Source: Companilactobacillus allii
GTDB lineage: Bacteria > Bacillota > Bacilli > Lactobacillales > Lactobacillaceae
Assembly: GCF_001971585.1 (NCBI RefSeq)
Contig: NZ_CP019323.1
Coordinates: 858,053 to 922,052, forward strand
Length of the DNA: 64,000 nucleotides
Direction: 5' to 3'
The translations under genes were made by a program, and so were the position numbers. Numbering within the stretch: position 1 is the stretch's first letter; the number at the start of each line of letters is the position of its first letter. The notes under the pieces are model-generated. The model was not told the origin of the DNA, ran no database searches, and worked only from the letters and a program-made list of their open reading frames with translations. Below are positions 31,184 to 39,380 of the stretch, piece by piece.

Positions 31184-31666
31184 ATGTTTGGATTTTTAAA
31201 AAATCATCATAATAATAATGAATTACTATCAGTTAGTGATGGTAAAATTGTAAACTTGTCAGATGTTAATGATCCTGTATTTAATACGGGAATAATGGGA
31301 ATCGGTTATGGGATAGTTCCAACTGATGGAACTGTTTATGCTCCAGTATCTGGTAAAATTTCGATGATTGCAGATACAAAACATGGTTTAGGAATTACAT
31401 CTCATGATGATCTTGAAATTTTAGTACACATGGGTATAGATACCGTTGAATTGAAGGGGAAACCTTTTGATATCTTAGTTAAAATTGGAGATGAAGTAGA
31501 AGCTGGACAAAAAATTGCTTTAATGAACCTTGATGATATTAAAAAAAGTGGGAAAGATATAACAACTATGGTTGTTATTACAAATAGTTCAGACAAGGGA
31601 TTATCAGTGAGTGTTAAATCAGGCCAAAGAAGCAATGGAGAATTGGCAGCAACTATCAAATTATAA
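31184..31666 (+). CDS. PTS EIIA component, glucose type (Crr-like)
   Basis: 160 residues, cytosolic, duplicated hybrid motif. The two active-site His residues are visible: His67 in KHGLGI and the phosphorylated His82 in ILVHMGIDTVEL. VYAPVSGKI and DEVEAGQKI are standard. It relays phosphate from HPr to the EIIB domain of the adjacent EIICB. The ATG abuts the HAD stop codon, so translation is coupled. Confidence 0.95.
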   Translation: MFGFLKNHHNNNELLSVSDGKIVNLSDVNDPVFNTGIMGIGYGIVPTDGTVYAPVSGKISMIADTKHGLGITSHDDLEILVHMGIDTVELKGKPFDILVKIGDEVEAGQKIALMNLDDIKKSGKDITTMVVITNSSDKGLSVSVKSGQRSNGELAATIKL

Positions 31667-31671
31667 AAAAT

Positions 31672-31719
31672 AAAGCTATTTCAAAATGAAATCAATACAT
31701 TTTGAAATAGCTTTTTATT
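31672..31719. terminator. Bidirectional terminator, EIIA and lacI-type genes
   Basis: AAAGCTATTTCAAAATG and its exact complement form a 17-bp stem around a 9-base loop, with A and T tracts on either side. It serves the two convergent genes and overlaps the lacI-type stop codon. Confidence 0.9.
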
Positions 31720-32704
31720 TTAATTTTGCCGGAATTATTAATTTTGAGGGGATTTTTTTTGCATCATCGTCATTTAGTAGGTCCATCATAACTTCAGCGG
31801 AACTTGCTCCCATTAAAAATGGATTCTGCTCAATTAATTCAGCTTTAGGTTCTATAGCACGTGCCAAGTCAGTGTCAGAAAATCCGGTAGCAGTGACATT
31901 CATATCATCAATATACCCATCAGTCATTAGGCCAGGAATAAATTCTAATAACCAGCGTTCCTTAATAGCAAAAATCAGTGTTTTTTCATCTGATTTTTTT
32001 ATTAAAGACACAATTTCTTTATGAATGTCTTTGTGATTATGAGATTTTTCAGATATTTCAATTACGTCTACATTATTAGCAACCGATTTGATACCTTGAT
32101 ATCTTTCACGACGAGTGGAGGCTATGTTGATTTCTGAACTTAAAATAATTACATGTTTATATCCTTTAGTTTGGAATTTCAACATAGCGTTTCGTGCGGC
32201 CTCATAATTGTTTGTTATTACTTGTGGCCAGGGAGATAGTTCGATTTCGCGGTCAACAATGACTATTGGGATCTCCCGTCTTATTTCATTTTCTATTAAG
32301 CTCATGTCACTAGTTAAAGGTTGAAATATTAAACCATCAAAACTTTGACTATTAACGGAGTCCATTAATTGAATTTCTCTTTTTTGATTGGTATCCGTAT
32401 CAAAGAGAACACCGATATATCCGGTACTTTCAAGAATAGAACTAATGCCCTTGAATAATTCAGTGGAAAAATAGTCATCAATATTAGCAACTACCACAGC
32501 AATCATTTTACTTGATTTTGTAACCATTTGTCTTGCGGCAGAATTAGGTACGTAATTTAATTTATCTATGGCATCTTTAACTCTTTTTGCAGTTTCTTCA
32601 GACATGCGTGACAGGTCGTTATTTAAAAATCGAGAGACTGTAGCAATTGATACTTGAGATAAGGCAGCTACATCTTTCATATTTGCACTTTGTTTCTTCT
32701 TCAT
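31715..32704 (-). CDS. LacI-family repressor, probably KdgR-like
   Basis: 329 residues: LacI helix-turn-helix (NMKDVAALSQVSIATVSRFL, about 8-28) with hinge LNYVPNSAARQM, then a periplasmic-binding-like effector domain (about 60-325). In Bacillus the kdgRKAT genes for 2-keto-3-deoxygluconate use are controlled by a LacI-type KdgR; here the divergent operon carries KDG kinase, KDPG aldolase and a permease, so the same role is likely. Two identical 14-base operator candidates lie in the divergent intergenic region. Confidence 0.88.
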   Translation of the reverse strand: MKKKQSANMKDVAALSQVSIATVSRFLNNDLSRMSEETAKRVKDAIDKLNYVPNSAARQMVTKSSKMIAVVVANIDDYFSTELFKGISSILESTGYIGVLFDTDTNQKREIQLMDSVNSQSFDGLIFQPLTSDMSLIENEIRREIPIVIVDREIELSPWPQVITNNYEAARNAMLKFQTKGYKHVIILSSEINIASTRRERYQGIKSVANNVDVIEISEKSHNHKDIHKEIVSLIKKSDEKTLIFAIKERWLLEFIPGLMTDGYIDDMNVTATGFSDTDLARAIEPKAELIEQNPFLMGASSAEVMMDLLNDDDAKKIPSKLIIPAKLK

Positions 32705-32789
32705 TATTTAATTTACCACTATTCCTAAAAATACTATTACCACTATATCACACTGAGATGCCAGTTAAGACTGAGATTTATCTAAAAAA

Positions 32790-32908
32790 TTAGGAAAACG
32801 TTTTTATATGATACTTTTGACATATAATAATGAATCATTTGTTGATTTAATAGCCTTTTTAATGTTTTTTAAAAAATGCTTGAATTAATTTAGGAAAACG
32901 TTTACCAT
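32790..32908. promoter_or_regulatory. Divergent control region with two LacI-type operators and a promoter
   Basis: TTAGGAAAACGTTT occurs at 32790-32803 and 32890-32903, exactly 100 bp apart. The second lies in the spacer of a promoter TTGAAT (32880-32885), 17 bases, TACCAT (32903-32908) reading right. The first is 87 bases from the repressor gene start and may serve autoregulation or DNA looping. Confidence 0.65.
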
Positions 32909-32955
32909 AAGTCTTGTAAAGGGTTACAAAAATAGAATGATATGGAGATGAGCAT

Positions 32956-33210
32956 ATGTCAGAGAGAACACAGATCGATTCAGAAAAATTTGCATTGAAC
33001 TTTGCTAGCTCTAATTATGAGAAGGGGCTCAATAAGAAAGAATTAATTAAGGAATCAAAGGATTATTTAATTAGTTATCTAACCGCATATTATTTGGCAC
33101 AAGATTTTAATAATGCTGAAAAGAAGAGTTTTGATAATGATGGAATAAAGTTTCAGGATTTAAGTTTTGAGGAGTTAAAAAATAGGGTACGTGATTTAAA
33201 TAAATATTAA
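32956..33210 (+). CDS. Small acidic/basic mixed-charge protein, unknown
   Basis: 84 residues, no signal peptide, Cys or membrane segment; rich in Lys, Glu, Asp and Asn and predicted largely helical (KKELIKESKDYLISYLTAYYLAQDF; FEELKNRVRDLNKY). GGAGATGAGCAT gives a ribosome binding site before the ATG. It is the first gene of the LacI-controlled operon and lies 14 bases before the second isomerase gene. I do not recognise the family. A small adaptor or enzyme subunit is possible but unproven. Confidence 0.7.
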   Translation: MSERTQIDSEKFALNFASSNYEKGLNKKELIKESKDYLISYLTAYYLAQDFNNAEKKSFDNDGIKFQDLSFEELKNRVRDLNKY

Positions 33211-33224
33211 TGAGGTGTAACAAA

Positions 33225-33974
33225 ATGACTTTAATTTTAAATACATGGATTTTTGAAAAAGATGTTAAAAAGGGTGCTAGTCAAGTTGATTTGGTAGATC
33301 GTGTTGCTAATCTTGGAGTAGATGGCATTGAAGTACGTCGTGAATATTTCAAGGATTTGGATAAAGAATTGCCTGAAACAGCTAAAAAGGCTAAGGAACG
33401 TAATCTAATTGTTAACTATAGTGTTCCGGATGTTATTTTTGAAGATGATGGTTCATTAAATCCAATGTTACAAACATATTTTGAAGAAGGTAAGATTTTA
33501 GGACTTAAGAAAATTAAATTCAATATTGGTAATTACAGTAAATTTACTGGCGATTTAAAAGAAGCATTAAGTCAATTTCCAATCGATAAAATTGAGATGA
33601 ATGTCGAAAATGATCAAACACAGGTATCAGGTACGGTTGTAGCATTAACTAAATTCTTGTCAGCAGCACATGAAGCTGGCTTGCCAGAAATTGGATATGT
33701 TTATGATTTAGGAAATTGGGCATTTACACATGGTGATGCAATTGAAAGTGCTAAAGCACTGGCACCATATACGCATTATATTCACTTGAAGAACACTATA
33801 GATAATCAAGGTGAATTATCAACTTCTGATAATTTGAATGTTGGTATCTATGACTGGAAGAATATTCTTACTTATCTACCAAAGGATGTTTATTTTGCAC
33901 TTGAATATCCAATGGATACTGACGAACAAATCAAAGAACAAATTGAATTGTTTCAAAAAGAGGTAGGTGCATAG
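33225..33974 (+). CDS. Sugar phosphate isomerase/epimerase-like TIM barrel, paralogue 2
   Basis: 249 residues from the ATG at 33225, which has GAGGTG 9 bases upstream and matches the start of the paralogue at 26009. Most conserved blocks are shared with it (EVRREYFKD, YSVPDVIFED, KIKFNIG, DKIEMNVENDQTQ, YVYDLGNWAF, LEYP.DTDEQIK). As at the first locus it is linked to a KDG kinase, though here the permease gene lies between. Its reaction is unknown; it presumably acts just before or beside KDG formation. Confidence 0.8.
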   Translation: MTLILNTWIFEKDVKKGASQVDLVDRVANLGVDGIEVRREYFKDLDKELPETAKKAKERNLIVNYSVPDVIFEDDGSLNPMLQTYFEEGKILGLKKIKFNIGNYSKFTGDLKEALSQFPIDKIEMNVENDQTQVSGTVVALTKFLSAAHEAGLPEIGYVYDLGNWAFTHGDAIESAKALAPYTHYIHLKNTIDNQGELSTSDNLNVGIYDWKNILTYLPKDVYFALEYPMDTDEQIKEQIELFQKEVGA

Positions 33975-33977
33975 TTT

Positions 33978-35270
33978 ATGAGTTCTACAATAATTGCAAT
34001 ATTATTATTAATTACATTTGCCGCCTTTATTTTTTACATATTAAAGGGCGGAAACTTGATGGTTGGATTTTTCGTAATGGCCATTTTGTGGGCATTAATT
34101 GGTATGGTTCCATTTGATACAGCTATTCAAAAAGTATTTGCAGAACCGGCTCTTAATTATGGACCAACTATTATCTACATTGTATTTGGTTCTTGGTTTG
34201 GACGTGTTTTAGTTGAAAGTGGTATTGCTCCGGCAATATCTGAACAGACTAATAAGGTCGGTAAGAAGAAACCATTAATAGCCGGAATTTTAGTTATCAT
34301 TGTTACAGCTTTTATTTTTGTTAGTGCATATGGTGTTGGATCCGTAATAGCTATTGGTGTTATTCTTTTACCAATTCTTTTATCTATTGGTGTACCAAGA
34401 GATCTAGCATTATCAGTATTTGCTTTATCAATTGGAGCTCCAATGTATATTAACGTTGTTTTATATAATCAAATTAAGGCTTTCTTCCCCAAAGCACAAT
34501 ATGGTGGTTCATATCTTGTCTTTGGTGTTATAGCAGCACTTGTTCAACTTGCTGCAGTTATTATTTTGTTGATTTTAAATCGCAAAAAGATTGATTCTTC
34601 TCAAGCAGAGAAAAATTTGGAAATTATTGGTGCAAGTTCAGATAATGTTGAAGATGGTAATAAAGTTCCTAAAATTGCTTTCATTATCCCTATTATTCCA
34701 GTTGCAATGAATATGATATTCAAATGGGATGCAATTCCAGCTTTAACAGTTTCAACATTACTAGCTATGTTATTAACTGGAAAAATGAAAAATTATAAGG
34801 AATTTGTCAAGTTTCTTAACGAAACAGTTCAAAAATCAATTAGTGATATTTCCGGATTGATTATGTTCTTAATGGCATTAACAATGTTTAGTGGAGCTGC
34901 TTCATTAAATGCTGCACGATTCCGTCCAGTATTTGCTGCAATTTTACCACATGATCATTTAATATTAGCAGTTGCTTTAGGTGTTTTAGCACCACTAGCA
35001 TTGTTCCGTGGACCACTTCACGTTTGGGGTGCCGGAGCTGCCACTGCTGCTGTTTTATCGGGTACAGGACTGTTCAATGATGCATTTTTACTTCCATTAT
35101 TATATGTACCAACATTGATGGCTGTTTCTACAGATATTACCCAATCATGGAATATTTGGGGACTAGATTATATGAAAGTTCAATCAAAGAGTTTCTTGAA
35201 ATATGGTGTACCTGTTATGTGGATAGTCTCAATTATTAATGAAGTTTTAGTTTATTATTTCTTTGGATAA
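33978..35270 (+). CDS. GntP-like sugar-acid permease
   Basis: 430 residues with about 12 hydrophobic segments of the gluconate/ion-transporter superfamily pattern: hairpin near TIIYIVFGSWFGRVLVESG, VSAYGVGSVIAIGVILLPILLSIG, and the second-half equivalent LIMFLMALTMFSGAASLNAARF with APLALFRGPLHVWGAG. Members import gluconate, 2-keto-3-deoxygluconate, citrate or related anions with protons or Na+. Placed among KDG enzymes, it is probably the importer for the LacI-type operon. It starts three bases after the isomerase stop. Confidence 0.82.
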   Translation: MSSTIIAILLLITFAAFIFYILKGGNLMVGFFVMAILWALIGMVPFDTAIQKVFAEPALNYGPTIIYIVFGSWFGRVLVESGIAPAISEQTNKVGKKKPLIAGILVIIVTAFIFVSAYGVGSVIAIGVILLPILLSIGVPRDLALSVFALSIGAPMYINVVLYNQIKAFFPKAQYGGSYLVFGVIAALVQLAAVIILLILNRKKIDSSQAEKNLEIIGASSDNVEDGNKVPKIAFIIPIIPVAMNMIFKWDAIPALTVSTLLAMLLTGKMKNYKEFVKFLNETVQKSISDISGLIMFLMALTMFSGAASLNAARFRPVFAAILPHDHLILAVALGVLAPLALFRGPLHVWGAGAATAAVLSGTGLFNDAFLLPLLYVPTLMAVSTDITQSWNIWGLDYMKVQSKSFLKYGVPVMWIVSIINEVLVYYFFG

Positions 35271-35307
35271 ATCAAAAATATATTTATAAATTTAAAGGAG
35301 TTTTACT

Positions 35308-36267
35308 ATGAGTGAAGTTATTACAATCGGTGAACCATTAGTTACTTTTGCATCAAAAGATCCAGACGTTTCACTAGTAGATGCCATTAATTTTCATAAA
35401 ATTATGGGTGGAGCAGAATTAAATGTTGCTATTGGTGTACGACGTTTAGGACATTCAGTAGAATATATTTCTCAAGTTGGAGCAGATCCATTTGGAGACT
35501 ATATTATTAAAACTGTTTTAGGACACAAAGTTGGAACTAAATATATTTCAAAAGACCCCAATAATTTTACTGGTCATCAATTAAAACAATTAGTTACAAA
35601 AGGTGACCCAGATACATTCAATTATCGTAAAGGATCAGCTGCATCACATTTGACAAGTGATGTCATTAATAAAGTTAATTTAGACGATGTCAAAATTGCT
35701 CATATGTCAGGTATTTTCCCAGCAATTTCAGATACTGCAGAAGAAACATTCAGAACTTTATTAAAGAGAATTGTCGAAAAGAATATTTTAGTTACTTTTG
35801 ATCCTAATTTGAGACCATCATTATGGAGTAGCAAAGAAAAAATGATTAGTACTATTAATGAATTAGCTGCTTCAGCAGATATTGTTTTACCAGGTGTTGA
35901 AGAAGGTAAAATTTTGATGGGTTCTGATGATCCAGAAAAGATTGCTGACTTTTATCTTAAAGGTGAACGTACAAAGACGGTTGTCGTCAAAATAGGTGCC
36001 GAAGGTGCATATGTTAAGACAAAAGATGGTGATAGTTATACAGTTAAAGGGTTCAAAGTCGACAAAGTTGTAGACACAGTTGGTGCCGGAGATGGATTTG
36101 CATTAGGAGTTATTACAGCACTACTTGAAGGTCAACCAATGAAATCTGCAGTTCTTCGTGGAAATGCAGTTGGCGCTTTACAAGTTCAGACTTTGGGTGA
36201 TAATGATGGATATCCAGATAAAGATGGATTGAAAGAATTTTATTCAAAAGAAGGAGTTCAAGAATAA
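35308..36267 (+). CDS. kdgK: PfkB-family sugar kinase, 2-dehydro-3-deoxygluconokinase, paralogue 2
   Basis: 319 residues, the same length as the kinase at 26758 and very similar along its whole length (ITIGEPLVTF, GGAELNVAIGVRRLG, DPNLRPSLWSS, DTVGAGDGFALGVI). It makes KDPG from 2-keto-3-deoxygluconate; the KDPG aldolase three genes downstream completes the route to pyruvate and glyceraldehyde-3-phosphate. AAAGGAG precedes the ATG. Why two kinases are kept is unclear; separate regulators (FadR type and LacI type) suggest different inducers. Confidence 0.9.
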   Translation: MSEVITIGEPLVTFASKDPDVSLVDAINFHKIMGGAELNVAIGVRRLGHSVEYISQVGADPFGDYIIKTVLGHKVGTKYISKDPNNFTGHQLKQLVTKGDPDTFNYRKGSAASHLTSDVINKVNLDDVKIAHMSGIFPAISDTAEETFRTLLKRIVEKNILVTFDPNLRPSLWSSKEKMISTINELAASADIVLPGVEEGKILMGSDDPEKIADFYLKGERTKTVVVKIGAEGAYVKTKDGDSYTVKGFKVDKVVDTVGAGDGFALGVITALLEGQPMKSAVLRGNAVGALQVQTLGDNDGYPDKDGLKEFYSKEGVQE

Positions 36268-36269
36268 TA

Positions 36270-36893
36270 ATGAAGCTTCAAGTGGCCATTGACAGAGTAA
36301 CTTTAGATGATGCGGTCAAATTAACGCATGAATTGGATGGAGTAGTTGATATTATTGAATTAGGTACTTCCTTAATTAAGGACTATGGTTTGTTGGCCCT
36401 TAAGGATGCTCCGTTTAATATACATAATTCAAGAGTTTTGTATGATTTAAAGACAAATGATGAGGGTGCCTATGAATTTGAAAAGGGATTTGAATCAAAC
36501 GCCGATATATTAACTGTAATGGCTGGATCGTCCTTAGATACAATCAAACAGGTATATGATGTAACTGAAAAATATAATAAAGAAATGTTGATTGATTTAT
36601 TAGAAGTAGATAATAATAAAATCAAAGATATTACTAGCTTTGATAATGCCATTTATGGGCTACATCACTCAAAGGATTCTAAAGATTCTTTTGATGCAGT
36701 AGATACTTTAGATAAATTTAAGAAGAGTTTCCCAGAGGTTAAAAAAATTGCAGTGGCTGGTGGAATCGACTTGAAACAAGCTAAAGCTATTTCTGCTCAA
36801 GGAATTGCTAATACGATTATTGTTGGTGGTAAAATAGTTAAGACAGATAATCCGGTAGAATCTGCTAAACAATTCATGGAGGCAATAAAATGA
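36270..36893 (+). CDS. hxlA: 3-Hexulose-6-phosphate synthase (HPS) family enzyme
   Basis: 207 residues of the OMP decarboxylase-like barrel. MKLQVAIDR and VDIIELGTSL agree with HPS proteins of the ribulose monophosphate pathway, and YDLKTNDEG is the catalytic Asp/Lys/Asp segment (DxKTxDxG); IAVAGGI binds the phosphate. HPS condenses formaldehyde with ribulose-5-phosphate, or runs in reverse to make ribulose-5-phosphate. The related 3-keto-L-gulonate-6-phosphate decarboxylase is an alternative, but the directly following isomerase gene favours HPS. The next gene overlaps by 4 bases (ATGA). Confidence 0.82.
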   Translation: MKLQVAIDRVTLDDAVKLTHELDGVVDIIELGTSLIKDYGLLALKDAPFNIHNSRVLYDLKTNDEGAYEFEKGFESNADILTVMAGSSLDTIKQVYDVTEKYNKEMLIDLLEVDNNKIKDITSFDNAIYGLHHSKDSKDSFDAVDTLDKFKKSFPEVKKIAVAGGIDLKQAKAISAQGIANTIIVGGKIVKTDNPVESAKQFMEAIK

Positions 36894-37432
36894 CATTAAT
36901 CAGTCAAATTATGCAAGAAGTCAACGAAGTTATGAATATGGTTGATGAAGATCAAATAGATAGTGCTGAAAAATTAATTCAAAAGGATAAACGTATTTTT
37001 GTTCTTGGTGCAGGTCGCTCAGGATTAATGGCAAAGGGATTTGCAATGAGATTAATGCATATCGGATATACTGTATATGTTATAGGTGAAACAATAACAC
37101 CTTCAGTACAATCAGGTGATGTATTAGTATCAGTTTCTGGTTCTGGTAAAACATCGAGCATCTTGGAATTAACTCAAAAGGCAAAAGAAGATGGCGTCGC
37201 AATTGTTGCACTGACAAGTAATGCTGATTCACCACTAGGTCAATTGGGAGATTCAACAATTGTTGTTCCTGGTGCTACTAAAGGTGGAGACGGTGTTAAG
37301 TCTATTCAATTGTTAAGTACATTATTTGATCAAAGTGTTCATATTACTTTGGATACACTTTGCCTAAAATTAAGTAGACGTGACCATACTTCGAATAGTT
37401 CAGCAAAATCTGCACATAGTAACATGGAATAA
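36890..37432 (+). CDS. hxlB: 6-Phospho-3-hexuloisomerase (PHI), SIS domain
   Basis: 180 residues, a single SIS domain. VLGAGRSGLMAKGFAMRL, then GETITPSVQSGDVLVSVSGSG, are the sugar-phosphate-binding segments typical of PHI, and the C-terminal helix with LDTLCLKL also fits. The enzyme interconverts 3-hexulose-6-phosphate and fructose-6-phosphate. It overlaps the HPS gene by 4 bases, the usual HPS-PHI pairing. The tail after about residue 165 (HTSNSSAKSAHSNME) is low-complexity. Confidence 0.87.
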   Translation: MTLISQIMQEVNEVMNMVDEDQIDSAEKLIQKDKRIFVLGAGRSGLMAKGFAMRLMHIGYTVYVIGETITPSVQSGDVLVSVSGSGKTSSILELTQKAKEDGVAIVALTSNADSPLGQLGDSTIVVPGATKGGDGVKSIQLLSTLFDQSVHITLDTLCLKLSRRDHTSNSSAKSAHSNME

Positions 37433-37466
37433 GTAGTGTTTAAAAATTTATTGAGGTGGTAATTAA

Positions 37467-38114
37467 ATGTTACAAAAATTAGAGACACTAAAAGATGTTC
37501 AAAAATCAGGTGTTGTCGCAGTTGTACGTGGTGCAACTAAAGAAGAAGCCTATAAAGCGTCAAAAGCTTGTATTGAAGGTGGAGTAAAGGCAATTGAATT
37601 AACTTTTACAGCACCACATGCGGATGAAATCATTGGTGATTTAGTCGAAGACTATAAAGATGATAAGGATGTAGTCATTGGAGCAGGTACAGTATTAGAT
37701 CCAGCTACAGCACGTTTAGCAATCATTGCAGGTGCAAAGTTCGTAGTTAGTCCATCATTTTCAAAAGATGTAGCTAAGCTATGTAATCTCTATGCTATTC
37801 CATATATGCCAGGTTGTATGACACCTCGTGAGGTTCAAGATGCATTGAGCTATGGATCAGATATCGTTAAGATCTTTCCAGGATCAGTTGTTGGACAAGG
37901 TATGGTTTCTGCTCTCCAAGGACCATTCCCACAAGTTAATATTATGCCTACTGGTGGCGTATCTCTTGAGAACATGAAAGAATGGTTTGATAAAGGTGTT
38001 ATTGTAGTTGGAGCAGGTGGCAATTTGGTTGGACCGGCTGCTAAGGGTGATTTTGCACAAGTTAAGAAAAATGCAGAAGCATATCATGCAGAAATTCTTA
38101 AAATTAGAGAATAA
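37467..38114 (+). CDS. eda: KDPG/KHG aldolase (Eda)
   Basis: 215 residues, class I aldolase TIM barrel. The Schiff-base Lys135 lies in DIVKIFPGS; the general-base Glu is in KAIELTFTAP, and GAGTVLDPATA and MPTGGVSLEN bind substrate phosphate. It splits KDPG into pyruvate and glyceraldehyde-3-phosphate, taking the product of the KDG kinase encoded in the same operon. GAGGTGG precedes the ATG. Last gene before a strong terminator. Confidence 0.94.
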   Translation: MLQKLETLKDVQKSGVVAVVRGATKEEAYKASKACIEGGVKAIELTFTAPHADEIIGDLVEDYKDDKDVVIGAGTVLDPATARLAIIAGAKFVVSPSFSKDVAKLCNLYAIPYMPGCMTPREVQDALSYGSDIVKIFPGSVVGQGMVSALQGPFPQVNIMPTGGVSLENMKEWFDKGVIVVGAGGNLVGPAAKGDFAQVKKNAEAYHAEILKIRE

Positions 38115-38128
38115 TAGATGAATTAATG

Positions 38129-38162
38129 AGAGTGTTTCGTTACTTGAGACACTCTTTTTTTT
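38129..38162 (+). terminator. Terminator of the LacI-controlled operon
   Basis: AGAGTGTTTC / GAGACACTCT stem (one G-U pair), 7-base loop and a run of Ts. Confidence 0.9.
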
Positions 38163-38188
38163 GTGGATTAAAATATAAAATAATTGTA

Positions 38189-38217
38189 GGTAAGCGTTTA
38201 CATTATTACGTTATAAT
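38189..38217 (+). promoter_or_regulatory. Promoter with cre-like site for the Dga-like operon
   Basis: GGTAAGCGTTTACA at 38189-38202 matches the cre consensus except for its first base. A perfect -10 TATAAT lies at 38212-38217. No good -35 exists; the correct position falls inside the cre-like site. Confidence 0.6.
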
Positions 38218-38255
38218 GTTATTATCTATTTGTAAATAAACGAGGGGGACTTGAA

Positions 38256-39380
38256 ATGATTGACTTATATGTGAAGAATGGCAAAACAATTTCTGGTAGT
38301 CCCGTTGATGTATTAATTGATCAAGGAAAAATTATTGATATTCAATCACATATTGACGGCGATGTTATTGCAAAAAAAGTTTTAAACTTGGAATCAAAAT
38401 ATTATCTGAGTTCTGGATGGATTGATGACCACGTTCATTGTTACGAAAAATTAACATTATACTATGACAAACCAGATTTAGATGGTGTTGATGCTGGAGT
38501 TACAACAATTGTTGATGCAGGCTCTACAGGTGCTGATAATTTAGCTGATTTTTATGAACTAACTAAAAAAGTAAAAACAAATGTTTATGCAATGTGTAAT
38601 ATTTCTAAAACAGGGATTATTGCACAAGATGAGTTAGGACACATGGACCGTATTCAGAATAATTTAGTTAAAAATATGATTGATAAGTATCCAGAATTTG
38701 TAGTTGGCATTAAAGCCAGGATGAGTAAGTCAGTTGTTGCTGGAAGTGGAATCCATCCCTTAATAAGAGCTAAGAAAATCCAAAAACTGAATAATAATAT
38801 TCCATTGATGGTTCACATTGGAACCAATCCTCCAGAGCTAAGTGACATTATGAATCTCTTGAATCCAGGAGATATCATCACGCATTGCTATAACGGTAAA
38901 CCAAATGGAATTATGAATTTGAATCTACATGAAATCAAACAATTTGCGATTGAGTCATATAATAGAGGAATTATTTTTGATGTGGGTCATGGAACAGACA
39001 GCTTTAATTTTGAGGTTGCTAGAGTTGCCAAGAGTATCGGATTAATTCCCAAATCTATAAGTAGTGACCTATATCACAGGAATAGAGAAAATGGCCCAGT
39101 TTATAATTTGGCCACGTGTCTAGATAAAATGCTTCATCTTGGTTACACAATGGAAGAAATTATACCGATGATTACAATTAATCCGGCTAATAATTTCAAT
39201 CTTAAGAATAAAGGATTTTTAAAAAAAGGATTCGATGGTGATTTAACAATTTTTAGTGTAGAGAATAGGGAAAAAGAATTAACAGACTCAAATGGCAACA
39301 AAGAAATTGCAAACAAAGTTGTAGTTCCACATTATGCTATCGTCTCAGGAAATGTTTATGAAACAAAAGGGGAATTCTAA
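38256..39380 (+). CDS. Amidohydrolase/deacetylase-family metallohydrolase
   Basis: 374 residues of the amidohydrolase superfamily, near dihydroorotase/enamidase- and D-aminoacylase-like members. The metal-binding HVHCYE follows a beta-sandwich start (GWIDDHVHC), IKARMSKS may give the carbamylated Lys, MVHIGT and ITHCYNG give the later His ligands, and SSDLYHRN the catalytic Asp. It hydrolyses a C-N bond; beside a DgaE-type ammonia lyase it may remove an acyl group or open a ring so that an amino sugar acid is released. It starts the eight-gene operon. Substrate unproven. Confidence 0.85.
   Translation: MIDLYVKNGKTISGSPVDVLIDQGKIIDIQSHIDGDVIAKKVLNLESKYYLSSGWIDDHVHCYEKLTLYYDKPDLDGVDAGVTTIVDAGSTGADNLADFYELTKKVKTNVYAMCNISKTGIIAQDELGHMDRIQNNLVKNMIDKYPEFVVGIKARMSKSVVAGSGIHPLIRAKKIQKLNNNIPLMVHIGTNPPELSDIMNLLNPGDIITHCYNGKPNGIMNLNLHEIKQFAIESYNRGIIFDVGHGTDSFNFEVARVAKSIGLIPKSISSDLYHRNRENGPVYNLATCLDKMLHLGYTMEEIIPMITINPANNFNLKNKGFLKKGFDGDLTIFSVENREKELTDSNGNKEIANKVVVPHYAIVSGNVYETKGEF

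Noticed and set aside
36270-36893. Naming the HPS-like gene ulaD (3-keto-L-gulonate-6-phosphate decarboxylase)
   Set aside because: MKLQVAID and VDIIELGT agree better with HPS, and the adjacent gene is a PHI, not an ascorbate-pathway epimerase.
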